In this document: piece by piece, positions 39,030-49,356 of the stretch
Layout of the letters: every line of letters starts with the position of its first letter
Position numbering within the stretch: position 1 is the first letter of the stretch
Assembly (NCBI GenBank): GCA_037349315.1
Contig: JBAIAC010000024.1
Span: forward strand, 36,257,501-36,321,500
Origin: Chelydra serpentina
Taxonomy: Eukaryota > Chordata > Testudines > Chelydridae
Direction: 5' to 3'
DNA: 64,000 nucleotides
Made by a program: the position numbers and the translations under genes
Notes under the pieces: generated by a model
What the model was told of the DNA's origin: nothing
What the model saw: the letters and a program-made list of their open reading frames with translations, nothing else
Databases searched by the model: none

Positions 39030-41565
39030 TGGTTTCAGAGAAGTAGCCGTGTTAGTCTGTGTCAGCAAAAATAAAAGGAATACTTGTGGCACCTTAGAGA
39101 CTAACAAATTTATTTCAGCATAAGCTTTCGTGGGCAACAGCTCACTTCATCGGATGCATGGAATGGATCACATAGTAAGCAAATATTTATACATACAGAG
39201 AAACATGAAAAGGTGGAAGTAACCATACCAACTGTAAAAGGCCAATTAATTGAAAGGAACTATTATCAGCAGAGGAAAGAAACTTTTGAAGTGACAATCA
39301 AGATGGCCCATTACGGATAGTTGACACAGAGGTGTAAGGCTACTTACTAGGATATTAAATTAGGGGAAATAGATTAAATTAACGTAATGACCGAGCCATT
39401 CCCAGTCTCTGTTCAAACCTGAGCTAATGGTATCTAGTTTGCATATTAATTCAAGTTTGGCAGCTTCTCATTGGAGTCTGTTTTTGAAGCTTTTTTTGTT
39501 GCAAAATTGCCCCCTTTAAGTCTGTCACTGAGTGATTAGAGAGGTTGAAGTGTTCTCCTACTGGCTTTTGAATGTTATGATTCCTGATGTCAGATTTGTG
39601 TCCATTTATTCTTTTGCGTAGAGACTGTCCAGTTTGGCCAATGTACATGGCAGAGGGGCATTGCTGGCACATGATGGCATATATCACATTGGTAGATGTG
39701 CAGGTGAACGAGCCCCTGATGGTGTGGCTGATGTGATTAGGTCCTATGATGATGTCACTTGAATAGATATGTGGACAAAGTTGGCATCGGGCTTTGTTGC
39801 AAGGATAGGTTCCTGGGTTAGTGTTTTTGTTGTATGGTGTGTGGTTGCTGGTGAGTATTTGCTTCAGGTTGGGGGGCTATCTGTAAGCGACGACTGGTCT
39901 GTCTCCCAAGATCTGTGTGAGTGAGGGATCATCTTTCAGGATAGGTTGTAGATCTTTGATGATGCACTGGAGAGGTTTTAGTTGGGGGCTGAAGGTGACG
40001 GCTAGTGGTGTTCTGTTATTTTCTTTGTTGGGCCTGTCCTGTAGAAGGTGATTTCTGGGTACTCTTCTGGCTCTGTCAATCTGTTTTTTCACTTAAGCAG
40101 GTGGGTATTGTAGTTTTAAGAATGCTTGATAGAGATCTTGTAGGTGTTTGTCTCTGTCTGAGGGATTGGAGAAAATGCGCTTGTATCTTAGAGCTTGGCT
40201 GTAGACAATGGATCGTGTGGTGTGTCCTGGATGGAAACTGGAGGCATGTAGGTAAGTATATCGGTCAGTAGGTTTCCGGTATAGGGTGGTGTTTATGTGA
40301 CTGTCGCTTATTAGCACAGTAGTGTCTAGGAAATGGACCGCTTGTGTGGACTGGTCTAGGCTGAGGTTGGTGGTGGGATGGAAACTGTTGAAATTGTGGT
40401 GGAATTCCTCAAGGGTTTCTTTTCCATGGGTCCAAATGATGAAGATGTCATCAATGTAGCGCAAGTAGAGTAGGGGCGTTAGAACAACACTTCCTTAGCT
40501 CTCGTCCCCTAAGTCAGTCATAAAAATGTTGGCATACTGTGGAGCCATGCGGGTATCCATAGCAGTGCCACTGACTTGAAGGTATATATTGTCCCCAAAT
40601 GTGAAATAGTTGTGGGTGAGGACAAAATTACAAAGTTCAGCCACCAGGTTAGCCGTGACATTATCGGGGATATTGTTCCTGACAGCTTGTAGTCCATCTT
40701 TGTGTGGAATGTTGGTGTAGAGGGCTTCTACATCCATAGTGGCCAGGATGGTGTTTTCTGGAAGATCACCGATGGATTGTAGTTTCCTCAGGAAGTCAGT
40801 GGTGTCTTGAAGATAGCTGGGAATGCTGGTAGCATAGGGCCTGAGGAGAGAGTCCACATAGCCAGACAGTCCTGCTGTTAGGGTGCCAATGCCTGAGATG
40901 ATGGGGCATCCAGGATTTCCAGGTTTATGGATCTGAGGTCGCAAACAGAATATTCCTGGTCGGGGTTCTAGGCATGTGTCTGTACAGATTTGTTCTTGTG
41001 CTTTTCCAGGGAGTTTCTGGAGCAGATGGTGTAGTTTCTTTTGGTAATCCTCAGTGGGATCAGAGGATAATGGCCTGTAGAATGTGGAGTTAGAAAGCTG
41101 CCTGGCAGCCTCTTGTTCATATTCCAACTTATTCATGATGACGATAGCACCTCCTCTGTCAGCCTTTTTAATTATGATGTCAGAGTTGTTCCTGAAGCTG
41201 TTGATGGCGTTGTGTTCAGCACGGCTGAGGTTAAGGGGCTAGTGATGCTGCTTTTCCACAATTTCAGCCCGTGCACATCGACGGAAGCAGTCTATGTAGA
41301 AGTCCAGTCTGTTGTTTCGACCTTCAGGAGGAGTCCACGCAGAATCCTTCTTTTTGTAGTGTTGGTAGGAAGGATTCTGTGGGTTAGTATGTTGTACAGA
41401 GGTGTGTTGGAAATATTCTTTAAGTCAGAGACGTCGAAAGTAGGATTCTAGGTCACCGCAGAACTGTATCATGTTCGTGGATCTGGAGGGACAAAAGGAG
41501 AGGCCCCGAGATAGGACAGACTCTTCTGCTGGGCTGAGAGTATAGCTGGAAAGATTAACAATATT
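39030..41565 (-). mobile_element. Penelope-like retroelement with RT and GIY-YIG domains
   Basis: The element lies on the minus strand. The left edge (39030-39150) carries the terminal sequence 'agtagccgtgttagtctgtg', then 'caccttagagactaacaaat', then 'ataagctttcgtgggcaaca', a very common end in turtle genomes. Coding sequence fills about 39451-41240. Upstream of that the frame is shifted, and the right edge at about 41565 looks like a 5' truncation in the leader ('gagataggacagactcttc'). Penelope-like elements use an RT related to telomerase and a GIY-YIG endonuclease, both visible here. The element sits about 80 bp beyond the 5' end of the CR1 at 37880-38950. Confidence 0.93.
39451..41240 (-). 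pseudogene. Penelope-like RT/GIY-YIG polyprotein frame with three in-frame stops
   Basis: One reading frame runs from about 41240 to 39451 and is interrupted by only three stop codons (40495-40497, 40093-40095, 39877-39879). In order it shows: ADRGGAIVIMNK (RT1); PQIHKPGNPGCPIISGIGTL (RT2); TMDVEALYTNIPHKDGL with the first catalytic Asp; GTAMDTRMAPQYANIFM; and RYIDDIFIIW with the catalytic Asp pair. A linker with Cys residues (CNKARCQLCPH) follows, and then the GIY-YIG nuclease (YAIMCQQCPSAMYIGQTGQS, then LRKRINGHK). The first GIY motif is diverged while the second (YIG) is intact. I infer an inactive but fairly recent copy. It is unrelated to the host gene. Confidence 0.9.
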
Positions 41566-41569
41566 GTTA

Positions 41570-43883
41570 ATTGTTTATAACTGTTACAGTATGTTATTTC
41601 AACAAGAGCTATGATCCAGAGAACTTGGATCTTCATATTTACATTTCAGATTTACATATAGATCAATTGCTTAAAAGCTCTCTTTGCCATGATTCTTACA
41701 AATCACTACTATCTGGCAATAGTCAGACAAGTGGCAAGTTGAGACTTCCATTCTTCTGCCAAATTCTTCTCATTAAACTTTTTTTCCCACCTTTTCACTG
41801 GAAAAATGTAACAGAAGTGAAAGTGAGAAAAATGATCTCCAACTTTTAAAAACATTTTCCCTCATTTTTTTCCGCAGTGGTAAATGGGGATTAAAGGCTA
41901 GGGTTAAAAAAGAGAAAGAGAGAGAGAGACTCTTTCCCATCCCCACACCATTTAATCTTTATTTCTTTTTACTTCTTTCTCCTTTTCCAGTGAAGTAAAG
42001 GCACGGGGCGGGAGAGGTTTTTTTAGCAAACAACAAAATTTTCAACAAAAATGAAAAATGTCTGTGAAAATTTCCATTTTTGTCAAAAAGCCATTTTATT
42101 TAAAAAATCCCCTGAGAAATGCCTGACTAGCTCTTGTTCATGACATAAGGAAGAAATTTGCATACACTAATGGACATAGTTATTTTAGCTGGTTAACATT
42201 CTAGCTATTTTATTCTGAATGAAGTAGCAGTTAATTGTTGAATTAAAAGAGTTCTTAGAATTGTACATGTTTTTAGTATGGACAAGATCTAAGAGATTAT
42301 TCAATGGGAATGGACATCTCAGTGATTTGCAGTGAGTTGAAGAGCAATTCACCTCTAGTGAATTGAAATGAACATGAAAAAAAAACAAACAACTCACATC
42401 AGCATCACACACAAAAAACCCATACCCTACTGTGGCTGGCACCAAATTATACCTTTGTTAGTAACCTTAGAAGGCTAAGGATTGAATAACATGTAAACTG
42501 AGTTTTTTAGATATGGTCCCTCTTCATCAGCGATGAAGCATGTTAGTAGGAAGTATGGAAAAACTTACCTTGCCATTGTCCATCCTGTATCTGTAGATAA
42601 AAAGATCATTCTGGAATCTTTAAAGAACACTATAAATGGAGATGTTTATGATAGTGTTTAATAACTTGACATTTTATATGAAATTTGTATTGTACATTTA
42701 GTTTCCATACCAAATGTCGATCAAGAAATGGGTGGGAAAATACTTCGTTTTGATTAATCAGATGCAGGTTACTCGTTGTCAAAATATTCTGACATTTTTG
42801 CAATATTATCAGTTTTGAATGGGATTAGAAAATAAGCAAATGCACGCTAGAAATACTATATTCTTTGCCCCAGTCTGTTATTATTTACATATCTTCGTGC
42901 TTGAGGTGGCAAATTAAGCAAAATGTTTCCATCACTCTAGATATATGCACATTGTTCCATTACCTATGTGGGAAAAAAAAAAAGATGATCAAAAGTGAAA
43001 GCACAGTAGATCACAGCAATAACTCTTCTTTTCACGTTAAGCAAAGTAGGACTTTTTACATTCAACTATTTGTGTCTGCATTAGAGCAGCTATTTCTTAT
43101 GGGCTCTTACAATAATACTAAGAGAAAAAAAGGTGATTAAGAAAAGAGAAATTAAAGGAATCAGATTAGTAGACTCCTGCCTCAGTATTCTGTAGTGGTG
43201 AAAGCAAATGAAACAGTTGTTGAAGCTAAGCAGGTTCTGGTTCAAAGGAATAACCAATCTTCTATTTGAATTAAGTGATAAGCAGGATGCTCAATAATCT
43301 GGTTCCTAAATGGATAAAATCAGAGGCCTGGGTAGTTTATTAAAATAGAAGAACTAGATTACAGCAGAGGAAAACAGAGTACCCCACTTAATATACTATG
43401 ATTGTGGTACTAATAATGTTTATTTGGAGCTAAATTGTGGCTTTGCCACAGGCCCTGAATAATCGATAGCACATAGATATACTGCTGCAGAAGGACACCA
43501 GGGACCATATTGTGACTCAGAGAGCCACATTATAGACCCTGGTTCTCTTCTTGTTCCTGTCCTATACCTGGTGCAGATTACTTCCCTCTCCACTCAGCAG
43601 TGCCAGTCAGCACATTGGACAGGGTTTAGCCAAGACTCTGCCCACCTTTCATCCCTGCATCCCAAGGAAGCTGTTCTCCATGCTGTGACTCACAATACAG
43701 GTAGCCTCCGTAGAAGATTAAGTGGGTGCCTTATGCCCTATTACTCACCTGTGCCGGCACATAACACAGGTCACAACTGTGCCTGTCAATGCAAAAAGGT
43801 TTTCCCCTCTCCACTCTAGCATTTTCCTCCCTAAATCCCTATAATTGCTTTTTCACACTCCAACTACATTTATCACCATATAC
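41570..43883. other. Flank without recognised gene
   Basis: The first part (about 41840-42110) is unusually rich in A/T words that are inverted relative to each other ('acattttccctcatttttt', then 'aaaaatgaaaaatgtctg'), plus a GA-repeat (41918-41930). Similar sequence occurs at 27650-27745 and 55425-55640. The rest of the block holds nothing I can name. Confidence 0.45.
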
Positions 43884-44822
43884 AACAAAGGCTACATGTA
43901 CACTACAAAGTTACATCGTCGCACAGCCACTGCTGTAATTAAACCTCTGTTGCATGTCCACACTATGATCCTTGTGTCGGCGGAGTGCATCCACAGTAGC
44001 AGCTCTTGCATCAACACAGAGAGCAGTGCACCAAGGGTAGCTATCTCACTGTGCAACTGGCCACAGGGTGTTTTGGGAATCTGGTGTGTTTGTTTGCAGT
44101 GCCTTTTGGGTCAGGTTCAGCATCACATGATGCAGGTTTCTCAATCCCATCATTCCATAGGCATCGGACTAGATTTCCAGACATTTTTCAACTGCCCTGG
44201 TAACCTGCAAGCCAGCCATCCAGGTCAGAAAGCATGGATCCTGCACTGCTCTTCAGTATTGTGCAGGCATTATGAACACAAGGCTATAAGAGGAGCTCAA
44301 TGGGAGGGGCTATTCACCACCATCCCGACCCCACCCTCTCCTTGTAGAAGCAGCATGTCTGCACCAGAGGCAACTATTTGCCTCCCTTGCCTTCTGCTAT
44401 GCCTCTTATGCCTGCCGCAGCTCTTTGAGTTTTACATGGCACTGCTATGTGTTCCTCTCATAGCCCTTCCCCTCCATGCCCCAAGCAAGTTCCTGCAGCT
44501 GGATAGGAGCTGTGCCTGCACAGCCTCGTCTCCCCACAGACCTAGGAGATCCACCACTTCCCGGGTAGTCTAGGCAGGAGTGCGTTTGTTGCATGAAGAC
44601 AGAATACTCAGCTGGGCAGTTGCTATGTGAGCTCTCCACACTGATCAAACAGAAAGAGCGAGTTCAAAACTTTTCAGGGCTTTAAGAGGGGCAGGGCATT
44701 CACCTGTGTACATGGCTGCAGCGCATCGGAGTTCAAAACAGTGACCAGAGTGGTCACGATGGGCATTGGGGGATACCTCCTGGAGGCCACTTAGGTTGAT
44801 GTAGGCAAATGCAGTATTTATA

Positions 44823-44950
44823 CTATCAGAGGGGTAGCCGTGTTAGTCTGGATCTGTAGCACCTTATAGACTAACCGACATATTGGAATCCACTGCATGC
44901 ATCCGACAAAGTGGGTATTCACGCACAAAAGCTATGCTCCAATTCGTCTA
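44823..44950 (-). mobile_element. Penelope-like element terminal fragment
   Basis: 'ggggtagccgtgttagtctg', then 'gtagcaccttatagactaac', then 'cacaaaagctatgctccaat' matches the terminal region of the element at 39030-39150 in the same orientation, in the variant without the long insert. It sits inside the TIR element (43884-45862), so it arrived later. No coding sequence is present. Confidence 0.75.
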
Positions 44951-45239
44951 GTATTTACACTGACACGGTTGCTCTAACTACATTGCCCTAAGCTCTATGC
45001 CTCTCATCGAGGTGGTTTTGTTATGTGGCTGTAGCAGGCAAGTTAGAGCAGCAGGAGGAGCACTGCAGTGTGTACACTGTTGTAGGAGAAGCAGTGATCT
45101 GTATGCTATGTATAACCTGTGTGCTCATACACCCCCTTTTGTCTCCTCTCCCTCTTTGAATACCTGTGAAGTGGCTTTCCCCCTCCACCTCCCTCCTAGA
45201 ATGCTTGTGGGATGAATGGGCTGTTTGAACAGCTGGAAG

Positions 45240-45795
45240 ATCAGAAGAGCTCCCAGGTAGACAAGGTGTCTGGGACTCTAATTAGTCTGCGCTCACACCC
45301 AATGCATGGACTCCAATAGATGGAGTGTGACCAACCAGACGTAGCCAATGCATGGACACTGTCCGAGATGGAGTGTGACCAACCAGACGCAGCCAAGTCA
45401 TCTCTAGTCTCAGGCCATGAGGAGCAGGTCCTTAAAAGGGGAAGGGGCCATGTGCTCAGGAGTGCACTCACAAGCTTGTACCTCCCGTGAAGGCCCTTCG
45501 CCCGGACCGCCTGGCCAGTGGTTCACCGCATTGCATTCCATCGTGCCTTGGGAAGACTTACTTTCATCGCACCATCCATTGCTGCGCTGTGGGTCACTTA
45601 CCTTGAAGGATCCTGACATCTCCAGTGCTGTGCCTGTCCTGGGAGTGTGAGTATGCGACTCTGAGTGTGATCTCCCCCCTCCCCTTCTTTTGAGTTTAGC
45701 TATCAGTATAATAAACGTTCTGCTTTCTGCCAAACTCTGGTGGGTCGTAAGTCCTCCTTAAGCTTACTAGCTGGCCCAATTTCAGGTAACATACA
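45240..45795 (+). mobile_element. LTR-like insertion with polyadenylation signal
   Basis: This GC-richer block interrupts the TIR element. It contains a roughly 48-bp direct duplication (about 45300-45346 and 45348-45395), sharing 'ccaatgcatggac' and 'atggagtgtgaccaaccaga'. Downstream are a TATA-poor 'ccttaaaaggggaagggg' (about 45430), AATAAA at 45710-45715, and a GU-rich stretch ('ctctggtgggtcgtaag'). The order (duplicated enhancer-like units, weak TATA, AATAAA, then 80-90 bp) is that of an LTR with U3, R and U5. I could not find convincing TG...CA ends with a target duplication, so the borders are approximate. Confidence 0.45.
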
Positions 45796-45879
45796 CCTCC
45801 ATAGTTAGGTCAGCATAAGCTGCCTTATGTTGACATAACTGTCGAGTGTAGATATGCCTAAAGCTTCCTTACACTTCCT

Positions 45880-46925
45880 GAGGACCTTATTGCACATACC
45901 ATGGCACAATCCAGGCTAGAGGGGGGCTGTGTTATTCCTGCCCTGCAGCCTGGGTTGCTCACAAACAGCCTTTCAGCAAGCAAGCTATATCCTGAATTTC
46001 TGTGTGTAACTGCAGTCTGCCAGCTACACAATAGCTCTCACCAGCCTTGATTATATTCTGGGGTGACCCCACACATCCCAGTCCTGGATCTTCATCCAGA
46101 AATGTATGTCCTGTGCTGCCCAGCCCTTTCCTGAACAGTACAAATATATTAAGTCCATTATTACTTTAAGGGAATAATATGCCATTTTATTACCTTAAAT
46201 AGTTACCCAGACACTTCAATTTAAACACACCAGATTATATAAAACAGTAAAATAAGGTAAATGCCTACAAAGAGAGATTTTACGTGAGTATAAGTAATGA
46301 GGCATAAAAGTCAGAAATGATTACAAGAAAAATAAAGATAAACACTTACTGTAATCTACTTATCTCATCTCATACTCCAGCAAATTATTGACCAAACTTT
46401 CAGGTCAGGACCCTTCCCCAAGAGTCCAGTGGCTGTTTCCTTTTGTCTTCTCAGGTGCGGAGAATGAGATGGGAATGGAGACAGAGGGTCATGTCTCAGG
46501 GTGTTTGCCCCTGCTTTTTATAGTTCCAGGTTTCGTCTTGAAAATTTTTTCCAGCTGAGAACCAAGAGACAAAAGAGTCTGTGTGGAAGGATGCTCCCTG
46601 CTGTTTTTCCACCTGTTTGAGCTTTCTTTGTTTCCCTTCCTGCTTGAAGACTCTCTTTACTGCTTAAATACAAATTAAGGAAATCACACATTCCTTCATT
46701 TAGGACAGATCTTCAGCAGACTTCTGCTTGCGCAGGGCTGTGGGGTTTGGAACATGTGTTCAGGGGAGTCTTATAACCTCACATTCAGTGTTGCCACACA
46801 TTTTATCAGGAGAATAACCAGCAGATTATGAGTGTTCCAATGATACCTTGCAAGGCATACCTTTTACAAAGCTTATTACAATAGTGTGTGGAGTATGAAT
46901 ACAGAAATGGGTATATTCAGTCACA
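45880..46925 (-). mobile_element. Probable solo LTR, minus orientation
   Basis: On the minus strand it would start TGTGACTGAATATACC at 46925. It carries a good TATA box (TATAAAAA, 46515-46522) about 400 bp in and an AATAAA (46186-46191) about 330 bp further on, and ends near 45880. These are the proportions of U3-R-U5. The sequence resembles a long repeat common in turtle assemblies. No internal retroviral genes are adjacent. The target duplication is not clear, so the left border is uncertain. The promoter would read toward COL11A1. Confidence 0.5.
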
Positions 46926-48533
46926 TCTATATTACACAATCTCACAGCTGATTCATAAACTTTTAATTCAAAATAAATGTACCCACCCTCTTTTTTCCAT
47001 GTCCCAATATTTTTTCTGCTTCCTAGGGTCAAACTATAAAACTATAAATAAGCATATAGGTGCAAGGTATAACTCCGTTTAACTGAATGCTTCAGCTCTT
47101 GTGTTAATTCATGTAATTGTTAAATGATTTTATACATGTTCGTACAATTCCATCTACTGCATTGCACAAAAATAACAATGGCCAGATTCTATAACTCACT
47201 CATGCTGAGTTACACTTTCACATGCAAGTAGTCACATTGACTTCAATGGGATCATTTGCATGGGTAAGTGCTACTCCATGTATGAGTTGCAGAATCTGAC
47301 ATCTTTTTAAAAAAACAGTAACAATGAGCGACTGAGATAAGAAAGCTTTAGTTTTATAAATCAGAGCAGATAGTTTGGTATTTGAAAGGGACATGGAACT
47401 GGACAGAGAGAAGGAAAATGTTATTAACTGAAATACAAGAGTTTAGAATGGGCTACCATGAGATAGTGAGATGCGAGGAGAAAGAAGGAAACTCTGTGAC
47501 GAGGATGCCAGCCTGTAATGGAGCAGAGTTGCCATTTTATAGGGAATAGTTTGACAGTAGGTCTGCATTCTGATTGGCTGGGAACCTGCTTTTTAGCAGA
47601 GTTGTTTATACTGTACTCACTTTTAAAGAGAAACCATTTTTTATTTTAATACTGTTAATAAACTAGTACATAGACAATCATACCCAAGTGTGCAAGGTGT
47701 ATGGGCATAAAAACATATATCTCGGGGGGTCTTGGGAAACCCCCCCTAACAGATTACAGGATCTACACCCAGTTAATTAATTTAAGAAGAACTTGCTGCT
47801 GGGGCTAAATACTGGGTCTCCAGCTTCTGAAACAAAAGCTCTGTTATGGATCAAGAGAAACAGCTCCCCTAGGTCCAGGCAGCTGCGTTTATGTTACACT
47901 CAGTCCAGACTGCCTTACAACCAATAATTGTTTTAGGTTATGTACAGTATCCTACTATTTTCAAAAGGATAATTGTATTTGATTATCCATTCACTTATAC
48001 TGCAAGTATTACTGGAACCTACGGGTGACAAACATGGCAAGTAGATCATTACAGCACTTTGATATCACTTATTTTACACAGCCACAACAAGCATTACTGA
48101 GTTCCACAATTGTGGTTTACCAGACTTACCATTCAGTTGCAACATTTTAAGATTTATTATGGCATATTAAAAGAATGCAATCACTTAGATGCATGAGACC
48201 AAAATTATAGTGTTGCCATCATATCATTATGTACTATTTCTTGGTTCTGCTTAACACTGTCATGAAAAGAAGAGAGAGAAAAAAACATAGATTAACCAAA
48301 AGAAATATTAAAACATTAGGAAAAATAATTCCTAGACATTTGGGATCTGGAGAAATCTGTAATGTTTTGAGGAGAAACATTATGGGTGTTTCATAAATAT
48401 TTTATACATTTTCAAATTTTTCCTTTGAGAGAGTGTTTCGCTTTCTGGACTATCACACAGGACATAATCAAGATAAATTTGTTTAACTACATGAAAAGTT
48501 TAAAACATCTAGCCTGAAAATCTAAAAACAACC
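46926..48533. other. Flank without recognised gene
   Basis: Apart from the small palindrome at 47183-47298 and a short G/C-run hairpin (ggggggtcttgggaaacccc, about 47724-47743), I see nothing nameable here. Confidence 0.5.
47183..47298. mobile_element. Small palindromic element (MITE-like), 116 bp
   Basis: The arms cagattctataactca (47183-47198) and tgagttgcagaatctg (47283-47298) pair at 14 of 16 positions. The whole element is close to a palindrome. Its centre 'ttgacttcaatgggatcatt' carries the word found in the other small palindromes of this window, and the flanking 'cacatgcaagtagtc' and 'tgcatgggtaagtgct' mirror each other. Confidence 0.65.
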
Positions 48534-49351
48534 TGCGATGGTGTGGGACTCGCCACCGCGGCGCCTCCTGCTAGCACATCTGGGAATTAGCTCAGTTCTC
48601 TGCGGAGTGCTCCCTGCTGGTGTTGTCCCATCCGTCATCTGCTGCGCTGCTCTCCGGACCGCGTTGCTCCCCACTCAGCGATATCCGTTTCAGGACACTG
48701 CCCTCCGGCAGTGCCCCCCAGTCCACTCTCGCCCCCTTCTGAGGGGGGAGGCGTTAACAGCAGTCTTCAAGCTCACCCCTGCCGCCGTGGCCAACCACAA
48801 CCTTCTCTCTGGGGGTGTATGTTGCAGTCTGATATGGCCACTTTCCCACAGCCAGGTGCAGCACAAAGGGGGAAGGGGGGGCCCAGACCCACCCACTACT
48901 CTGTGTCCCAACCCAGGGACCCTCTAGTGGCCACCTCTTCACCCTCCTTCTCTCCCCTTGTCTGTCCGTCCTCCCTGGGTCACTTCCCCTCTGACCCCTT
49001 GCACCCTCTAGGCCCTTCTCTGAAAGCCTGCAGTCTGGCAGATATTGGGCTGGAGCGCTCCTCTGCTCCCCAGAGCCTGCCCAGCACTGCGCTGCGCGAT
49101 CCAGAGTGCTGGTCTCCTTACGTCAGAAGACAGACCTTCACCCTTGAAGGCCTAGGAGAGACCTAGGAGAGACCCTGCTTTGCTCGTGGGCAGCCTTTAT
49201 ATAGGGCATAGCCTGGCCCTGATTGGCTGCCTCCTACTCAGCTCTGATTGGCTCCCCCACAGGTCCTTCCTGATTGGTTGCCTGCCCGCGCAGCCGCTCT
49301 GGCCTGCTGTGGCCCAATCTCTCCTGCGGGTGGGGCAGCCGCCCCACCACA
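48534..49351 (-). mobile_element. Solo LTR (818 bp) with 5-bp target duplication
   Basis: The element begins TG and ends CA, and is flanked by CAACC at 48529-48533 and 49352-49356, which is the integration signature of a retrovirus-like or Ty3/gypsy element. It is much more GC-rich than its surroundings. Read on the minus strand, it has three CCAAT boxes, then a TATA box, then an 11-bp tandem duplication (cctaggagaga at 49151-49161 and 49162-49172) about where transcription should start. That gives a short U3 (about 180 bp) and a long R-U5. No internal genes flank it, so it is a solo LTR left by recombination. Open frames inside it (up to 151 codons) are not coding in my judgement. The family is not named. 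Confidence 0.75.
49196..49277 (-). promoter_or_regulatory. LTR promoter: three CCAAT boxes and a TATA box
   Basis: On the minus strand CCAAT occurs at 49273-49277, 49247-49251 and 49222-49226, each followed by CA (CCAATCA), the NF-Y consensus form. A TATA box (TATATAAA, 49196-49203) follows 19 bp after the last one. Spacing of 26, 25 and then 19 bp is that of a strong compact promoter. The predicted start is about 49170, reading toward COL11A1. Confidence 0.65.
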
Positions 49352-49356
49352 CAACC

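Larger units (their letters stand above)
43884..45862. mobile_element. Non-autonomous TIR DNA transposon with later insertions
   Basis: The left end reads 'aggctacatgtacactac', then 'aaagttacatcg'. The reverse complement of the right end reads 'aggcatatctacactcg', then 'acagttatgtca'. The two pair over about 30 bp with roughly 70% identity by eye. Sub-terminal pieces such as 'gtgaccagagtggtcacgat' and 'ggtcagcataagctgcc' are typical of a large turtle repeat with short terminal inverted repeats. It is possibly hAT-derived, but a target duplication is not clear. There is no transposase. The 242-codon open frame inside (43845-44573 plus) resembles no protein I know. The element is interrupted at 44823-44950 and about 45240-45795. 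Confidence 0.55.

Noticed and set aside
43190..43250. 5S-rRNA-derived SINE (string 'gaagctaagcagg')
   Set aside because: A single 13-base word resembling the 5S internal region, with no matching sequence before or after it.
43845..44573. 242-codon open frame on the plus strand
   Set aside because: It falls inside a non-autonomous TIR repeat and resembles no transposase or other protein; length alone is not enough.
48711..49166. 151-codon and 129-codon open frames
   Set aside because: They lie within the GC-rich part of the solo LTR, have low-complexity Pro/Ser composition, and have no independent support.
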